From DASVDK01 sp036381125 [NCBI: Thermodesulfobacteriota bacterium] (GTDB lineage Bacteria > DASVDK01), in contig DASVDK010000279.1 of NCBI GenBank assembly GCA_036381125.1, positions 1 through 6,579 on the forward strand: 6,579 bases of DNA, in the 5' to 3' direction. This document shows positions 1-6,398 of the stretch, one piece after another; within the stretch, counting starts at the first letter, position 1; every line of letters starts with the position of its first letter. The notes below the pieces were generated by a model. The model made no database searches, was not told the DNA's origin, and was given only the letters and a program-made list of their open reading frames with translations. The translations under genes were made by a program, and so were the position numbers.

Positions 1-2
1 CC

Positions 3-965
3 TGGAAGGCCGTCTGCCGGGTGACGATGCTCGGGCTCGCCGCCGCGGCGGTCGCGGCGGCCCCGCTCGCCGCCGACGCCGCGGAGTCGTTCCCGAGCAA
101 GCCGATCGTGATCTACGTCGGCTCGGCGGCGGGATCGCCCGTCGACCTGTACGCCAGGAAGATCGCCAAGCTGGCCGAGCCGTACCTCAAGGTCCCGGTC
201 CAGGTCCAGAACCGGGAGGGGGGCAGCTCCACGATCGCGATGTCGGCCATGCTCGCCCAGCCGGCCGACGGCTACACGCTCTACGGCGCGACCCGATCGA
301 TCACGACGGTGCTCGTCGAGCGCGACACGGGGTTCACGGTCGAGGACTTCGCCTACATCGTCCGCAGCCAGGTCGACCCGTTCGTCTTCGCCGTGCCGGG
401 GTCGAGCCCGTTCAAGACGCTCGAGGAGTTCGTGGCGGCGGCGAAGCGGCAGCCGGGCAAGTTCAAGGTCGCCGGCTTCGGCAGCGGGACGCCGCACCAC
501 ATCGCGATGCAGCGCTTCGCGCAGGTCGCCGGCTTCACGTACGGCTGGATCCCCTACGACGGCGGCAGCGCCGCCACCGCCGCGGCGATGGGGGGACACG
601 TCGACGCCGTCATGACCAACCCGGGGCAGCTCCGGGGCAAGGGGAACCGAATCCGCGGGCTCGCCGTCACCAACCCGGAACGCATCCCGAGCTTCCCCGA
701 CATCCCCACGATGCGCGAGCTCGGCTACCCGGTGACCGATCTCCACTGGCGCGGCCTGGTGACGAAGAAGGGGGTTCCGGCCGACAGGCTCGAGATCCTC
801 CACCAGGCCTTCAAGAAGGCGATGGAGACGAAGGAATGGGAAGACTTCACCGAGCAGCAGGGGCAGCTCAGCGGCTACCTCGATCCGAAGGCGTTCATGC
901 AGGCGGCGATCGAGGACACGATCGACGCCAGGGCGATGCTGCAGCGGTTCGGGCTGATCAAGTAG
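3..965 (+). CDS. tctC: Tripartite tricarboxylate transporter substrate-binding protein (TctC/Bug family), 5' end outside window
   Basis: Periplasmic solute receptor that captures a carboxylate and delivers it to the TctAB membrane pair. The frame is open to the left edge. A GTG at 21 could start it, but the codons before it add Lys and Arg (WKAVCRV) ahead of the hydrophobic stretch, as in a signal-peptide n-region, so the true start probably lies just upstream. The signal peptide would end near the Ala-rich ADAAES. The mature part carries family landmarks: FPSKPI at the mature N terminus, GSPVDLYARK (ligand-loop Asp), VQNREGGSS, ADGYTLY, a GGHVDAVMTN segment, and LAVTNPERIPSFPDIPT near the C-terminal lobe. 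About 320 codons are visible, close to the usual 320-330, so little is missing. The ligand loop reads AGSPVD rather than the commoner PGGxxD, which may mark a different ligand. Family assignment is secure; the substrate cannot be read from sequence. tctB and tctA follow. Confidence 0.93.
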   Translation, partial: WKAVCRVTMLGLAAAAVAAAPLAADAAESFPSKPIVIYVGSAAGSPVDLYARKIAKLAEPYLKVPVQVQNREGGSSTIAMSAMLAQPADGYTLYGATRSITTVLVERDTGFTVEDFAYIVRSQVDPFVFAVPGSSPFKTLEEFVAAAKRQPGKFKVAGFGSGTPHHIAMQRFAQVAGFTYGWIPYDGGSAATAAAMGGHVDAVMTNPGQLRGKGNRIRGLAVTNPERIPSFPDIPTMRELGYPVTDLHWRGLVTKKGVPADRLEILHQAFKKAMETKEWEDFTEQQGQLSGYLDPKAFMQAAIEDTIDARAMLQRFGLIK

Positions 966-1450
966 CCGTAGCGTCGGCGACGCCGCCCCGGCGGGACCTC
1001 ATCACCGCCGGGGCGGCAGCCCTCTTCGCCGCCGTCTACCTCTACCTCGGGTGGGGGCTCGAGGCGGGGGCGGATCAGGGCGTTCCAGGGCCGGGCGCCT
1101 TCCCGCGCATGCTCGGCGTGGCGATGCTGCTCGCTGCCGCGTACCTCGGGTCGCGCAGCCTGCTGCTCGAGTGGCAGCGCGGGGCGCGGCCGGGGGCCGG
1201 CGCGGTCTGGCGGCCGGCGCGCAGCCGTCGCGTCCTGGTGCTCTACGGCCTGTTCGTGGTCTACGTGCTGGCGATGCCGATCGTCGGCTTCCCGGTCGCC
1301 ACGTTCGCCTTCGCGGCGGCCGGCATGCGGGCCACCTTCGGCATGCCGATCTGGCGGAGCGCCTTCTACGGGGCGCTTCTCGCGCTGCTCGTTCAGGGGC
1401 TCTTCGGCGTCGGGCTCGGCGTGCCCTTGCCGGCCGGGCGGCTCTGGTAG
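962..1450 (+). CDS. tctB: Tripartite tricarboxylate transporter small membrane subunit (TctB), start unresolved
   Basis: Small integral membrane subunit that pairs with TctA. Counting from 962 it has 162 residues, the normal TctB size. Hydrophobic helices lie near residues 13-32, 48-68, 91-120 (one or two helices) and 132-153. The family motif GPGAFPRML follows helix 1, and RRDLITAG resembles the usual TctB N terminus. The start is a problem: in this frame there is no ATG, GTG or TTG between an ATG at 836, inside tctC (130-base overlap, 204 residues), and an ATG at 1109, which would remove helix 1. The coordinate 962 marks the homologous span, not a proven start; GTA codons sit at 962 and 968. 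Possible explanations are a non-canonical start, use of 836, or a base error near the tctC stop. The frame overlaps the tctC stop, and tctA starts 9 bases after its own stop, so the three are one transcription unit. Confidence 0.85.
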   Translation, partial: VAVASATPPRRDLITAGAAALFAAVYLYLGWGLEAGADQGVPGPGAFPRMLGVAMLLAAAYLGSRSLLLEWQRGARPGAGAVWRPARSRRVLVLYGLFVVYVLAMPIVGFPVATFAFAAAGMRATFGMPIWRSAFYGALLALLVQGLFGVGLGVPLPAGRLW

Positions 1451-1459
1451 GGACGGACC

Positions 1460-2986
1460 ATGTCGATCGTCGACGCGCTCGCCCAGGGGGCCCAGGTCGC
1501 GCTGGCGCCGATCAACCTGTTCTACTGTCTTCTCGGCGTCACGCTCGGCAACATCGTGGGGATCCTTCCGGGGATCGGACCCGCCACCGGCATCGCCCTG
1601 CTCATCCCGGTCACGATGTCCATGCCGGCGGAGTCGGCCATCATCATGCTCGCCGGGATCTACTACGGATCCAAGTACGGCGGCGCCATCACCTCGATCC
1701 TGCTCCGGACGCCCGGCGAAAGCTCTTCCGTGATGACCTCCGTCGACGGCTACGAGCTTGCGCGGCGGGGCAGGGCGGGCCCGGCGCTCGGCATGGCGGC
1801 CTTCGCCTCGTTCATCGCGGGGACCGCGAGCGTCGTGCTCCTCATGCTCCTGGCGCCGCGTCTGGCGGAGGTCGCCCTGGCCTTCGGGCCGGCGGAGTTC
1901 TTCGCCCTCATGATGCTCGGCCTCGCGGCGACGGCGTCGCTGTCGGGCGGCAGCCTCGCCAGGGGGGTCCTCGCGACCCTCGTCGGGCTCGCCCTCTCGA
2001 CGGTCGGCCTCGACATCATCACCGGGCAGCCGCGCTACCCGCTCGGCCGGTTCGAGCTGCTCGAGGGAATCGACTTCCTCGTCGTGGCGCTCGGCCTCTT
2101 CGGAATCCCCGAGGTCCTCGACACGATCCGGTGCGGCGCCATCGAGCCGGTGCGGACGAAGTACGGGCGCCTCGCCGGCCTCCTGCCCGCGCGCGACGAC
2201 TGGCGGCGGAGCGCCCTGCCGCTCGGACGCTCGACGCTGCTCGGTTTCGCGGTCGGCGTCCTGCCGGGCGTCGGCTCCATCATTGCCTCGTTCCTCGCGT
2301 ACGCGACCGAGCGGGCCCTCGCCCGCGAGCCGGGGCGCTTCGGCAACGGTGCGATCGAGGCGGTTGCCGCGGCGGAGTCGGCCGACAACGCGGCGGTGAA
2401 CGGCTCGCTCGTGCCGCTGCTCACCCTCGGCATCCCCGGTTCCGCGTCGACGGCCATCCTGACCGGTGCGCTCCTCATGTTCGGCCTCACGCCGGGGCCG
2501 CTCCTCTTCGAGACCAACCCCGACTTCGTGTGGGGCCTGATCGCGAGCCTCTACATCGGCAACGTGCTGCTCCTGCTCCTCAACATCCCGCTGATCGGCC
2601 TCTTCGTGCAGATCACCCGGCTGCCGTTCGCCCTGATCGCCGTCCTCGTCTTCGTGCTGTCGGCCGTCGGCGCGTTCGCCGTGCACAACAACATCTTCCA
2701 CGTCTGGCTCCTGGTGATCTTCGGTGCGCTGGGCTACGCGATGCGCTGGGCCGGGCTTCCGCCGGCGCCCCTGATCCTCGCCCTCGTGCTCGGCAACGCG
2801 CTCGAGCAGAACTTCCGCCGCGCGCTCGCCATCACCGACGGCGACTACTCGGTCTTCGTCTCGCGGCCGCTGCCGGCCGCGCTCCTCCTCCTCGCGGTGC
2901 TCTTCGCGATCGGTCCGGCGATCCTGCAGCGGCATCGCGGGCGGGGCGAGGCGCCGGAGGCCGTGCCGGGCGAGGCCGGGGCATGA
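1460..2986 (+). CDS. tctA: Tripartite tricarboxylate transporter large permease subunit (TctA)
   Basis: Main membrane subunit of the TTT transporter, a secondary carrier that moves the carboxylate delivered by TctC. It has 508 residues, the usual family length of about 500, with many hydrophobic helices. The two-fold internal repeat of the family is visible: GILPGIG at 34-40 is echoed by GVLPGVG at 266-272, and the TPGESSS loop (84-90) by IPGSAS (325-330). Other signatures are YYGSKYGGAITSILL (68-82), TSVDGYELARRGRAGPALG (93-111), FGNGAIEAVAAAESADNAA (294-312) and a late LGNALEQNFRRAL (444-456). Residue 83 is Arg where I recall Asn as usual (ILLN-PG). The ATG at 1460 follows a weak GGACGGA ribosome site and fits the N terminus. 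The final TGA overlaps the next ATG as ATGA (2983-2986), implying translational coupling to the oxidoreductase gene. Substrate unknown. Confidence 0.96.
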   Translation: MSIVDALAQGAQVALAPINLFYCLLGVTLGNIVGILPGIGPATGIALLIPVTMSMPAESAIIMLAGIYYGSKYGGAITSILLRTPGESSSVMTSVDGYELARRGRAGPALGMAAFASFIAGTASVVLLMLLAPRLAEVALAFGPAEFFALMMLGLAATASLSGGSLARGVLATLVGLALSTVGLDIITGQPRYPLGRFELLEGIDFLVVALGLFGIPEVLDTIRCGAIEPVRTKYGRLAGLLPARDDWRRSALPLGRSTLLGFAVGVLPGVGSIIASFLAYATERALAREPGRFGNGAIEAVAAAESADNAAVNGSLVPLLTLGIPGSASTAILTGALLMFGLTPGPLLFETNPDFVWGLIASLYIGNVLLLLLNIPLIGLFVQITRLPFALIAVLVFVLSAVGAFAVHNNIFHVWLLVIFGALGYAMRWAGLPPAPLILALVLGNALEQNFRRALAITDGDYSVFVSRPLPAALLLLAVLFAIGPAILQRHRGRGEAPEAVPGEAGA

Positions 2987-4842
2987 CCGAGTCCCGCTGG
3001 CTCTCCGGCAACGAGGCGGTCGCGCGCGGGCTCCTCGACGCCGGCGCGCGGGTCGTCGCCGGGTACCCGGGAGGCCCGAGCGGCGAGGTGGTCGAGGAGG
3101 TCGCCCGGCTGGCCCTGGCCGGGGCGGCGGGCGAGGCGCCGCGCGTCGAGTGGTCGATGAACGAGCGCGTTGCCCTCGACGTCGCGGCCGGCGCCGCGAT
3201 GGCGGGCGTGCGCGCGGCCGCGGTGATGAAGCACTTCGGCCTCAACGTTGCGGCCGACGTGCTCCACTCGGTCAACGTGATGGGCGTCCCGCGGCTCGTG
3301 CTGATCGTCGGCGACGACCCGCAGGGGCACAGCTCGCACAACGAGCAGGACAGCCGACGGTACGCCGCCTTCGCGCAGGTCCCCTGCCTCGAGCCGGCGA
3401 CCCCCGAGGACGCCTACCGTGCAGTCGGGCTCGCGTTCCACCTGTCCGAGACGCTCGCGATCCCGGTCGTCGTGCGGCTGGTGACCTCCGTGTCGTACGC
3501 CGAGGGGCCGGCGCGGCTGCCGGGACCGGGTGAGACCTCCCTCCCGCCGGCGGGACCGCTCTGGACCGAGCACGGGTTCCACGGCCGGCCGGTCGTCGGC
3601 AACCACGTTCGCCTGTACCGGAAGACGGCCGACGCCGTCCGGGCGCTCGCGGCGCTCGGCGTGGCCCGGCGCTACGGGCCGGCGACCGGGGCGCTGGGAG
3701 TCGTCGCCTGCGGCGTCGGCCGGCCGATCGCGCTCGCCGCGCTGGCCGACGAGGGGTACCTGGACGCCGTTCCGGTCCTCGAGCCGGTCACGAGCTTCCC
3801 GCTGCCGGAGGAGGCCTGCCTCGCGTTCCTCCGCTCGGTCGGATCGGTCCTGGTCGTGGAGGAGACCGACCCGGTCGTCGAGGACGCGCTGCGGGAGCTG
3901 GCCCATCGGCACGGCGTCGCGACCCCCGTGCGCGGCAAGCGGGACGGCGCCATGCCGGTTGCCGGCGAGCTGGACGGCGCGGCCGTCGCGGCGGCCCTCC
4001 GGACGCTCCTCGCCCCGGACGGCGCGCCCGCGCCGCAGCGCCCCCGGCCGCCGGAGGCGCTGGCCGGCGCCCTCGTCGACCGCAGGTCGGTCACCGCGCC
4101 CGGGCACGCCCATCGGCTCTTCTTCTTCGCGCTCAGACAGGCGATGGCGAAGGCGGAGGCCGAGGGGCGGCGCGTCGTCGTCATGGGGGACGTCGGCGAG
4201 GCGCAGAAGAACGCCGGCCCGGTGATGTTCCTGCACGGGGCGATGGGCTCCGGGATCGGCTCGGCGCACGGCGCCGCCCTCGCCGACCCGGCCGCGATCC
4301 TCGTCGGCCTCTCGGGCGACGCCACGCTCTACTCCTTTGCCCTCCAGGGCGTCATGAACGTCCTCTACAACCACGGAAGCGCCGTCCTGCTCGTCGCGGA
4401 CAACCGGAGCATGGAGTCGAGCGGCGTCGACGTGACCCCGACGAGCGGCGCGAACCTCACCGGCGCCGCGCCCGCGTGGGACCCGGCGCCGACCCTCGCC
4501 GCGCTCGGCGCCAGGGTGTGGGAGGTCTCGTCGACCGATCTCGCGGCCGCCGCGGACGCGCTCGAGGCAGCGCTCTTCGGGACCCCCTCGGGGCTTCGCG
4601 TCGTCGTGGCGCGCGGCGAGGCCCTTCCGGCGCGCCTCGCGCAGCTGCGCGGGGCGGAGCCGCTCGCGGTCGACGCGCGGCGGTGCAGCGGCTGCCGCCT
4701 CTGCGTCGACCGGTTCGGCTGCCCGGCGATCCTCTGGACGGGCGAGCGCGCCGCCATCGCGCCGGCGCTCTGCGTCGGCTGCGGCGACTGCCGGCCGGTC
4801 TGCCCGGACGACGCCTTCGTGACCGCCGGGGTGCGGGCGTGA
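2983..4842 (+). CDS. IorA-like thiamine diphosphate-dependent 2-oxoacid:ferredoxin oxidoreductase alpha subunit, proximal-cluster cysteines missing
   Basis: Resembles the alpha subunit of indolepyruvate:ferredoxin oxidoreductase, which oxidatively decarboxylates aryl pyruvates to acyl-CoA in the cytoplasm. It has 619 residues in IorA domain order. The pyrimidine-binding domain has LSGNEAVARGLLDAG (7-21), GYPGGPSGEV (27-36), VEWSMNERVAL with E61 as the likely thiamine-activating Glu, and DDPQGHSSHNEQDSRRYA (111-128). The transketolase-C-like domain has LGVVACGVGRP (238-248) and VVEETDPVVEDAL (291-303). The thiamine pyrophosphate domain has GDATL to DN (445-474), matching the GDS...DN spacing of IorA. 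The C-terminal ferredoxin domain has cysteines at 568, 571, 574, 580 and 597, 600, 603, 607, enough for two [4Fe-4S] clusters. Oddity: the IorA motif C-x-G-C-PHR reads APGHAHR here (372-378), and GDIGC reads GDVGE (402-406), so the proximal-cluster ligands are gone. It starts by ATGA overlap with tctA and ends by GTGA overlap with its partner. Family is clear; reaction and substrate are uncertain. Confidence 0.9.
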   Translation: MTESRWLSGNEAVARGLLDAGARVVAGYPGGPSGEVVEEVARLALAGAAGEAPRVEWSMNERVALDVAAGAAMAGVRAAAVMKHFGLNVAADVLHSVNVMGVPRLVLIVGDDPQGHSSHNEQDSRRYAAFAQVPCLEPATPEDAYRAVGLAFHLSETLAIPVVVRLVTSVSYAEGPARLPGPGETSLPPAGPLWTEHGFHGRPVVGNHVRLYRKTADAVRALAALGVARRYGPATGALGVVACGVGRPIALAALADEGYLDAVPVLEPVTSFPLPEEACLAFLRSVGSVLVVEETDPVVEDALRELAHRHGVATPVRGKRDGAMPVAGELDGAAVAAALRTLLAPDGAPAPQRPRPPEALAGALVDRRSVTAPGHAHRLFFFALRQAMAKAEAEGRRVVVMGDVGEAQKNAGPVMFLHGAMGSGIGSAHGAALADPAAILVGLSGDATLYSFALQGVMNVLYNHGSAVLLVADNRSMESSGVDVTPTSGANLTGAAPAWDPAPTLAALGARVWEVSSTDLAAAADALEAALFGTPSGLRVVVARGEALPARLAQLRGAEPLAVDARRCSGCRLCVDRFGCPAILWTGERAAIAPALCVGCGDCRPVCPDDAFVTAGVRA

Positions 4843-5447
4843 CGCGGCCGGTGCGGCGGATCGTCTTCGCGTCGCTCGCCGGGCAGCCGGCCGCGGCGCT
4901 CGCGCGGGTGCTCGCCCGTGCGGCCGCCGAGGCCGGTCTCGCGCCGGCGCTCTGGGACCCGCACGCCGTCCGGCCTGGGGGGGTCGAGACCCACCTCGAT
5001 CTCGACGCCCGCTTCGCGAGCCCGAGGGTGGCGCCCGGGAGGTGCGACCTGGTGGTCGGGCTCGAGGTCCTCGAGGGGCTCCGCCAGGCGGCTCGCTTCT
5101 ACCGCCCGGGGATCCACCTCGGCCTGCTCGACGTCGTCGTCCCGCCGGTCGCCGTCGCCCACGGGGGCAAGCGGTACCCGGACGCCGACGCGCTCGCGCG
5201 CGAGCTGGCGGGGCAGGTCGCCGTCCACCGCCTCCCCGGGCCGGGCCGTGCCGGCGCGCCGGCCGAGCCGGTCCACCTCGCGTCGGTGCTCGGGCTCGTG
5301 GCCGGCCTCGCCGGGAGCCTCGACCACGAGGCGGTCCTCGGCGCCGCGCGCGCCGCCTTCCCCGACTGGCCGGAGGCCGACCTCGCCGCCGGCTACGCGG
5401 TCGGCCGGCGGGTCGCGGAGGGGGCTCGTACGGGGCCTACAAGGTAG
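4839..5447 (+). CDS. Diverged IorB-like (pyruvate ferredoxin/flavodoxin oxidoreductase gamma-domain) beta subunit
   Basis: Probable partner of the preceding IorA-like protein: 202 residues, the size of IorB, and starting with a GTG overlapping the upstream stop (GTGA, 4839-4842). The resemblance to the gamma domain of 2-oxoacid:ferredoxin oxidoreductases is in pattern rather than exact motifs. IVFASLAGQPAAALARVLA (8-26) stands where IorB has a Rossmann-like G-x-GGQG-x-L strand and helix. HAVRPGGVETHLDL (42-55) stands for the usual G-x-x-QRGG-x-V-x-S-H stretch, followed by SPRVAPGRCDLVVGLEVLEGLR (61-82), which is very like the IorB D-L-L-L-G-LEPLEALR segment. VVVPPVAVAHGGKRYPD (99-115) and HLASVLGLVAGLA (146-158) also align in order. 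The GGQG and QRGG cores and the usual VNM Asn are changed. No Fe-S motif is expected or seen. Gene position and pattern together support the call; alone it could be left as hypothetical. Confidence 0.8.
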   Translation: MTRPVRRIVFASLAGQPAAALARVLARAAAEAGLAPALWDPHAVRPGGVETHLDLDARFASPRVAPGRCDLVVGLEVLEGLRQAARFYRPGIHLGLLDVVVPPVAVAHGGKRYPDADALARELAGQVAVHRLPGPGRAGAPAEPVHLASVLGLVAGLAGSLDHEAVLGAARAAFPDWPEADLAAGYAVGRRVAEGARTGPTR

Positions 5448-5449
5448 GC
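5435..5449. repeat. Short inverted repeat over the iorB-like stop codon, possible weak terminator or pause site
   Basis: GCCTAC, a three-base loop AAG, then GTAGGC form a perfect 6-bp stem that includes the iorB-like TAG stop (5445-5447). No T-rich run follows, so it is not a standard intrinsic terminator. It lies between the five-gene transporter/oxidoreductase unit and the hydrolase gene. In sequence this GC-rich a 6-bp stem may be chance. Confidence 0.25.
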
Positions 5450-5517
5450 TAGGCTGACTGTCGCGACCATCGTCTCGCCGGCGCCGCAGCCCGGCGCATC
5501 TGCCGCGGACGGGAAAC

Positions 5518-5523
5518 GGAGGG
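5518..5523 (+). promoter_or_regulatory. Shine-Dalgarno site of the alpha/beta hydrolase gene
   Basis: GGAGGG lies three bases before the ATG at 5527 and is the best ribosome-binding match in the window. It fixes that start and shows the hydrolase is translated independently rather than by overlap coupling like the genes upstream. Confidence 0.7.
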
Positions 5524-5526
5524 TCG

Positions 5527-6252
5527 ATGACCAGGCCGCTGCTCGTGCTCGTTCCTGGCCTGCTGTGCGACCGGGACCTCTGGCGCGACCAGATCCCGGC
5601 GCTGTCCTCCCTGGCGGAGGTCCAGGTCGCCGACCTCCGGCCCTTCGACTCGATCGCGGACATGGCCCGGTCGATCCTCGACGCCGCGCCGGGGGCCTTC
5701 GCGCTGGCCGGCCTGTCGATGGGGGGCTACGTGGCCCTCGAGGTGATGCGGCGCGCGCCCGGGCGGGTGACGCGGCTCGCGCTCCTCAACACGACGAGCC
5801 GCGCCGACACCGAGGCGCAGACCGCACGGAGGCGGCATCTCATGGCGCTCGCGGCCGCCGGCCGTTTCGGCGAGGTGATCGACGCCCTCGAGGGCGTTTT
5901 CCTCGGCGACCGCGCCCGTCGGGACCGGACGCTCGTCTCGCGCGTGCGGGAGATGGCGAGGCGCGTCGGTCCCGCGGCCTTCCTCCGGCAGCAGCGGGCG
6001 GTCATCGGCCGGCGTGACAGCGCCGACACCCTCCGGACGATCGCCTGCCCGACCCTCGTCGTCGCCGCGGCCGACGACGTCCTCATCCCCCCGGCCCTCC
6101 AGCAGGAGATGCACCGCCTCGTGCCCGGTTCGACGCTCCGGGTGATCGAGGACTGCGGGCATCTGTCGTCGATGGAGCGGCCCGACGAGGTGACGCAGGC
6201 GCTCGCGTCCTGGCTCGGCGGGCAGGCGGGAGGCGGCGCAGGTCACGTCTGA
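5527..6252 (+). CDS. Alpha/beta fold hydrolase
   Basis: A 241-residue serine hydrolase of the alpha/beta fold, the normal length for small esterase/lactonase-type members. The N terminus reads PLLVLVPGLLCDRDLW (4-19), with the oxyanion-hole region after strand 3. The nucleophile elbow is GLSMGG, with Ser64. The acid residue is in AADDVLIPP, most likely Asp184, and the base is His212 in EDCGHLSSMERPDEV. All three catalytic positions are present, so it should be active. A predicted cytoplasmic protein: no signal peptide. Between the elbow and the acid lies an Arg-rich helical cap segment (LLNTTSRADTEAQTARRR, then FLRQQRAVIGR). It resembles the broad group annotated as esterases, 3-oxoadipate enol-lactonase-like enzymes or MhpC-like C-C hydrolases; sequence alone does not choose among them. 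It lies 79 bases after the iorB-like gene on the same strand with its own ribosome site, so it may be cotranscribed or separate. A role with the transported carboxylate is possible but unproven. Confidence 0.93.
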   Translation: MTRPLLVLVPGLLCDRDLWRDQIPALSSLAEVQVADLRPFDSIADMARSILDAAPGAFALAGLSMGGYVALEVMRRAPGRVTRLALLNTTSRADTEAQTARRRHLMALAAAGRFGEVIDALEGVFLGDRARRDRTLVSRVREMARRVGPAAFLRQQRAVIGRRDSADTLRTIACPTLVVAAADDVLIPPALQQEMHRLVPGSTLRVIEDCGHLSSMERPDEVTQALASWLGGQAGGGAGHV

Positions 6253-6370
6253 CACTCCCGGCTCGTCGGCGCTATGACCGGGCTCGAGTCGTTGCCGGTG
6301 CGCCCGGGCGCCCCGGCCGCAACGCACCGCCCCTCGCCTCGCTCGACGCCGGCTCCTCGCGTCGCCCATC

Positions 6371-6398
6371 CATCGATCCCCGCGTGCGCGGGGAAGAT
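6371..6398 (-). repeat. Degenerate terminal CRISPR repeat
   Basis: This unit differs from the consensus at five of 28 positions: CA for GG at its left end, T for C and G for A inside the core, and T for C at its last base. The stem arms remain complementary. Decay of the terminal repeat is typical of the trailer end and supports - strand transcription. Confidence 0.85.

Noticed and set aside
875-2935. Very long open frame on the - strand (686 codons) opposite tctB and tctA
   Set aside because: Its protein is a low-complexity run of Arg, Glu, Asp, Gly and Pro, typical of the antisense frame of GC-rich genes, and the + strand here encodes clear transporter subunits.
1051-2982. Upstream extension of the IorA-like frame, giving a 1263-codon open frame
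   Set aside because: The extra N-terminal part is Arg/Ala/Pro-rich and lies out of frame over tctB and tctA. Real IorA homology starts at the ATG at 2983, which overlaps the tctA stop.
2845-4374. Long - strand open frame (509 codons) opposite the IorA-like gene
   Set aside because: Charged low-complexity composition without recognisable domains; a shadow of the + strand gene.
5448-5526. Promoter for the hydrolase gene in the 79-base gap
   Set aside because: No convincing -35/-10 pair can be seen; only the ribosome-binding site is supported.
6300-6311. 12-base perfect palindrome GCGCCCGGGCGC
   Set aside because: No loop, no T tract and purely G/C in a very GC-rich stretch; not distinguishable from chance as a terminator or operator.
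6310-6337. Possible further degenerate CRISPR repeat one period left of the first
   Set aside because: At the expected position there is no TCGATCCCC or matching GGGGAAG segment, so the array ends at 6371.
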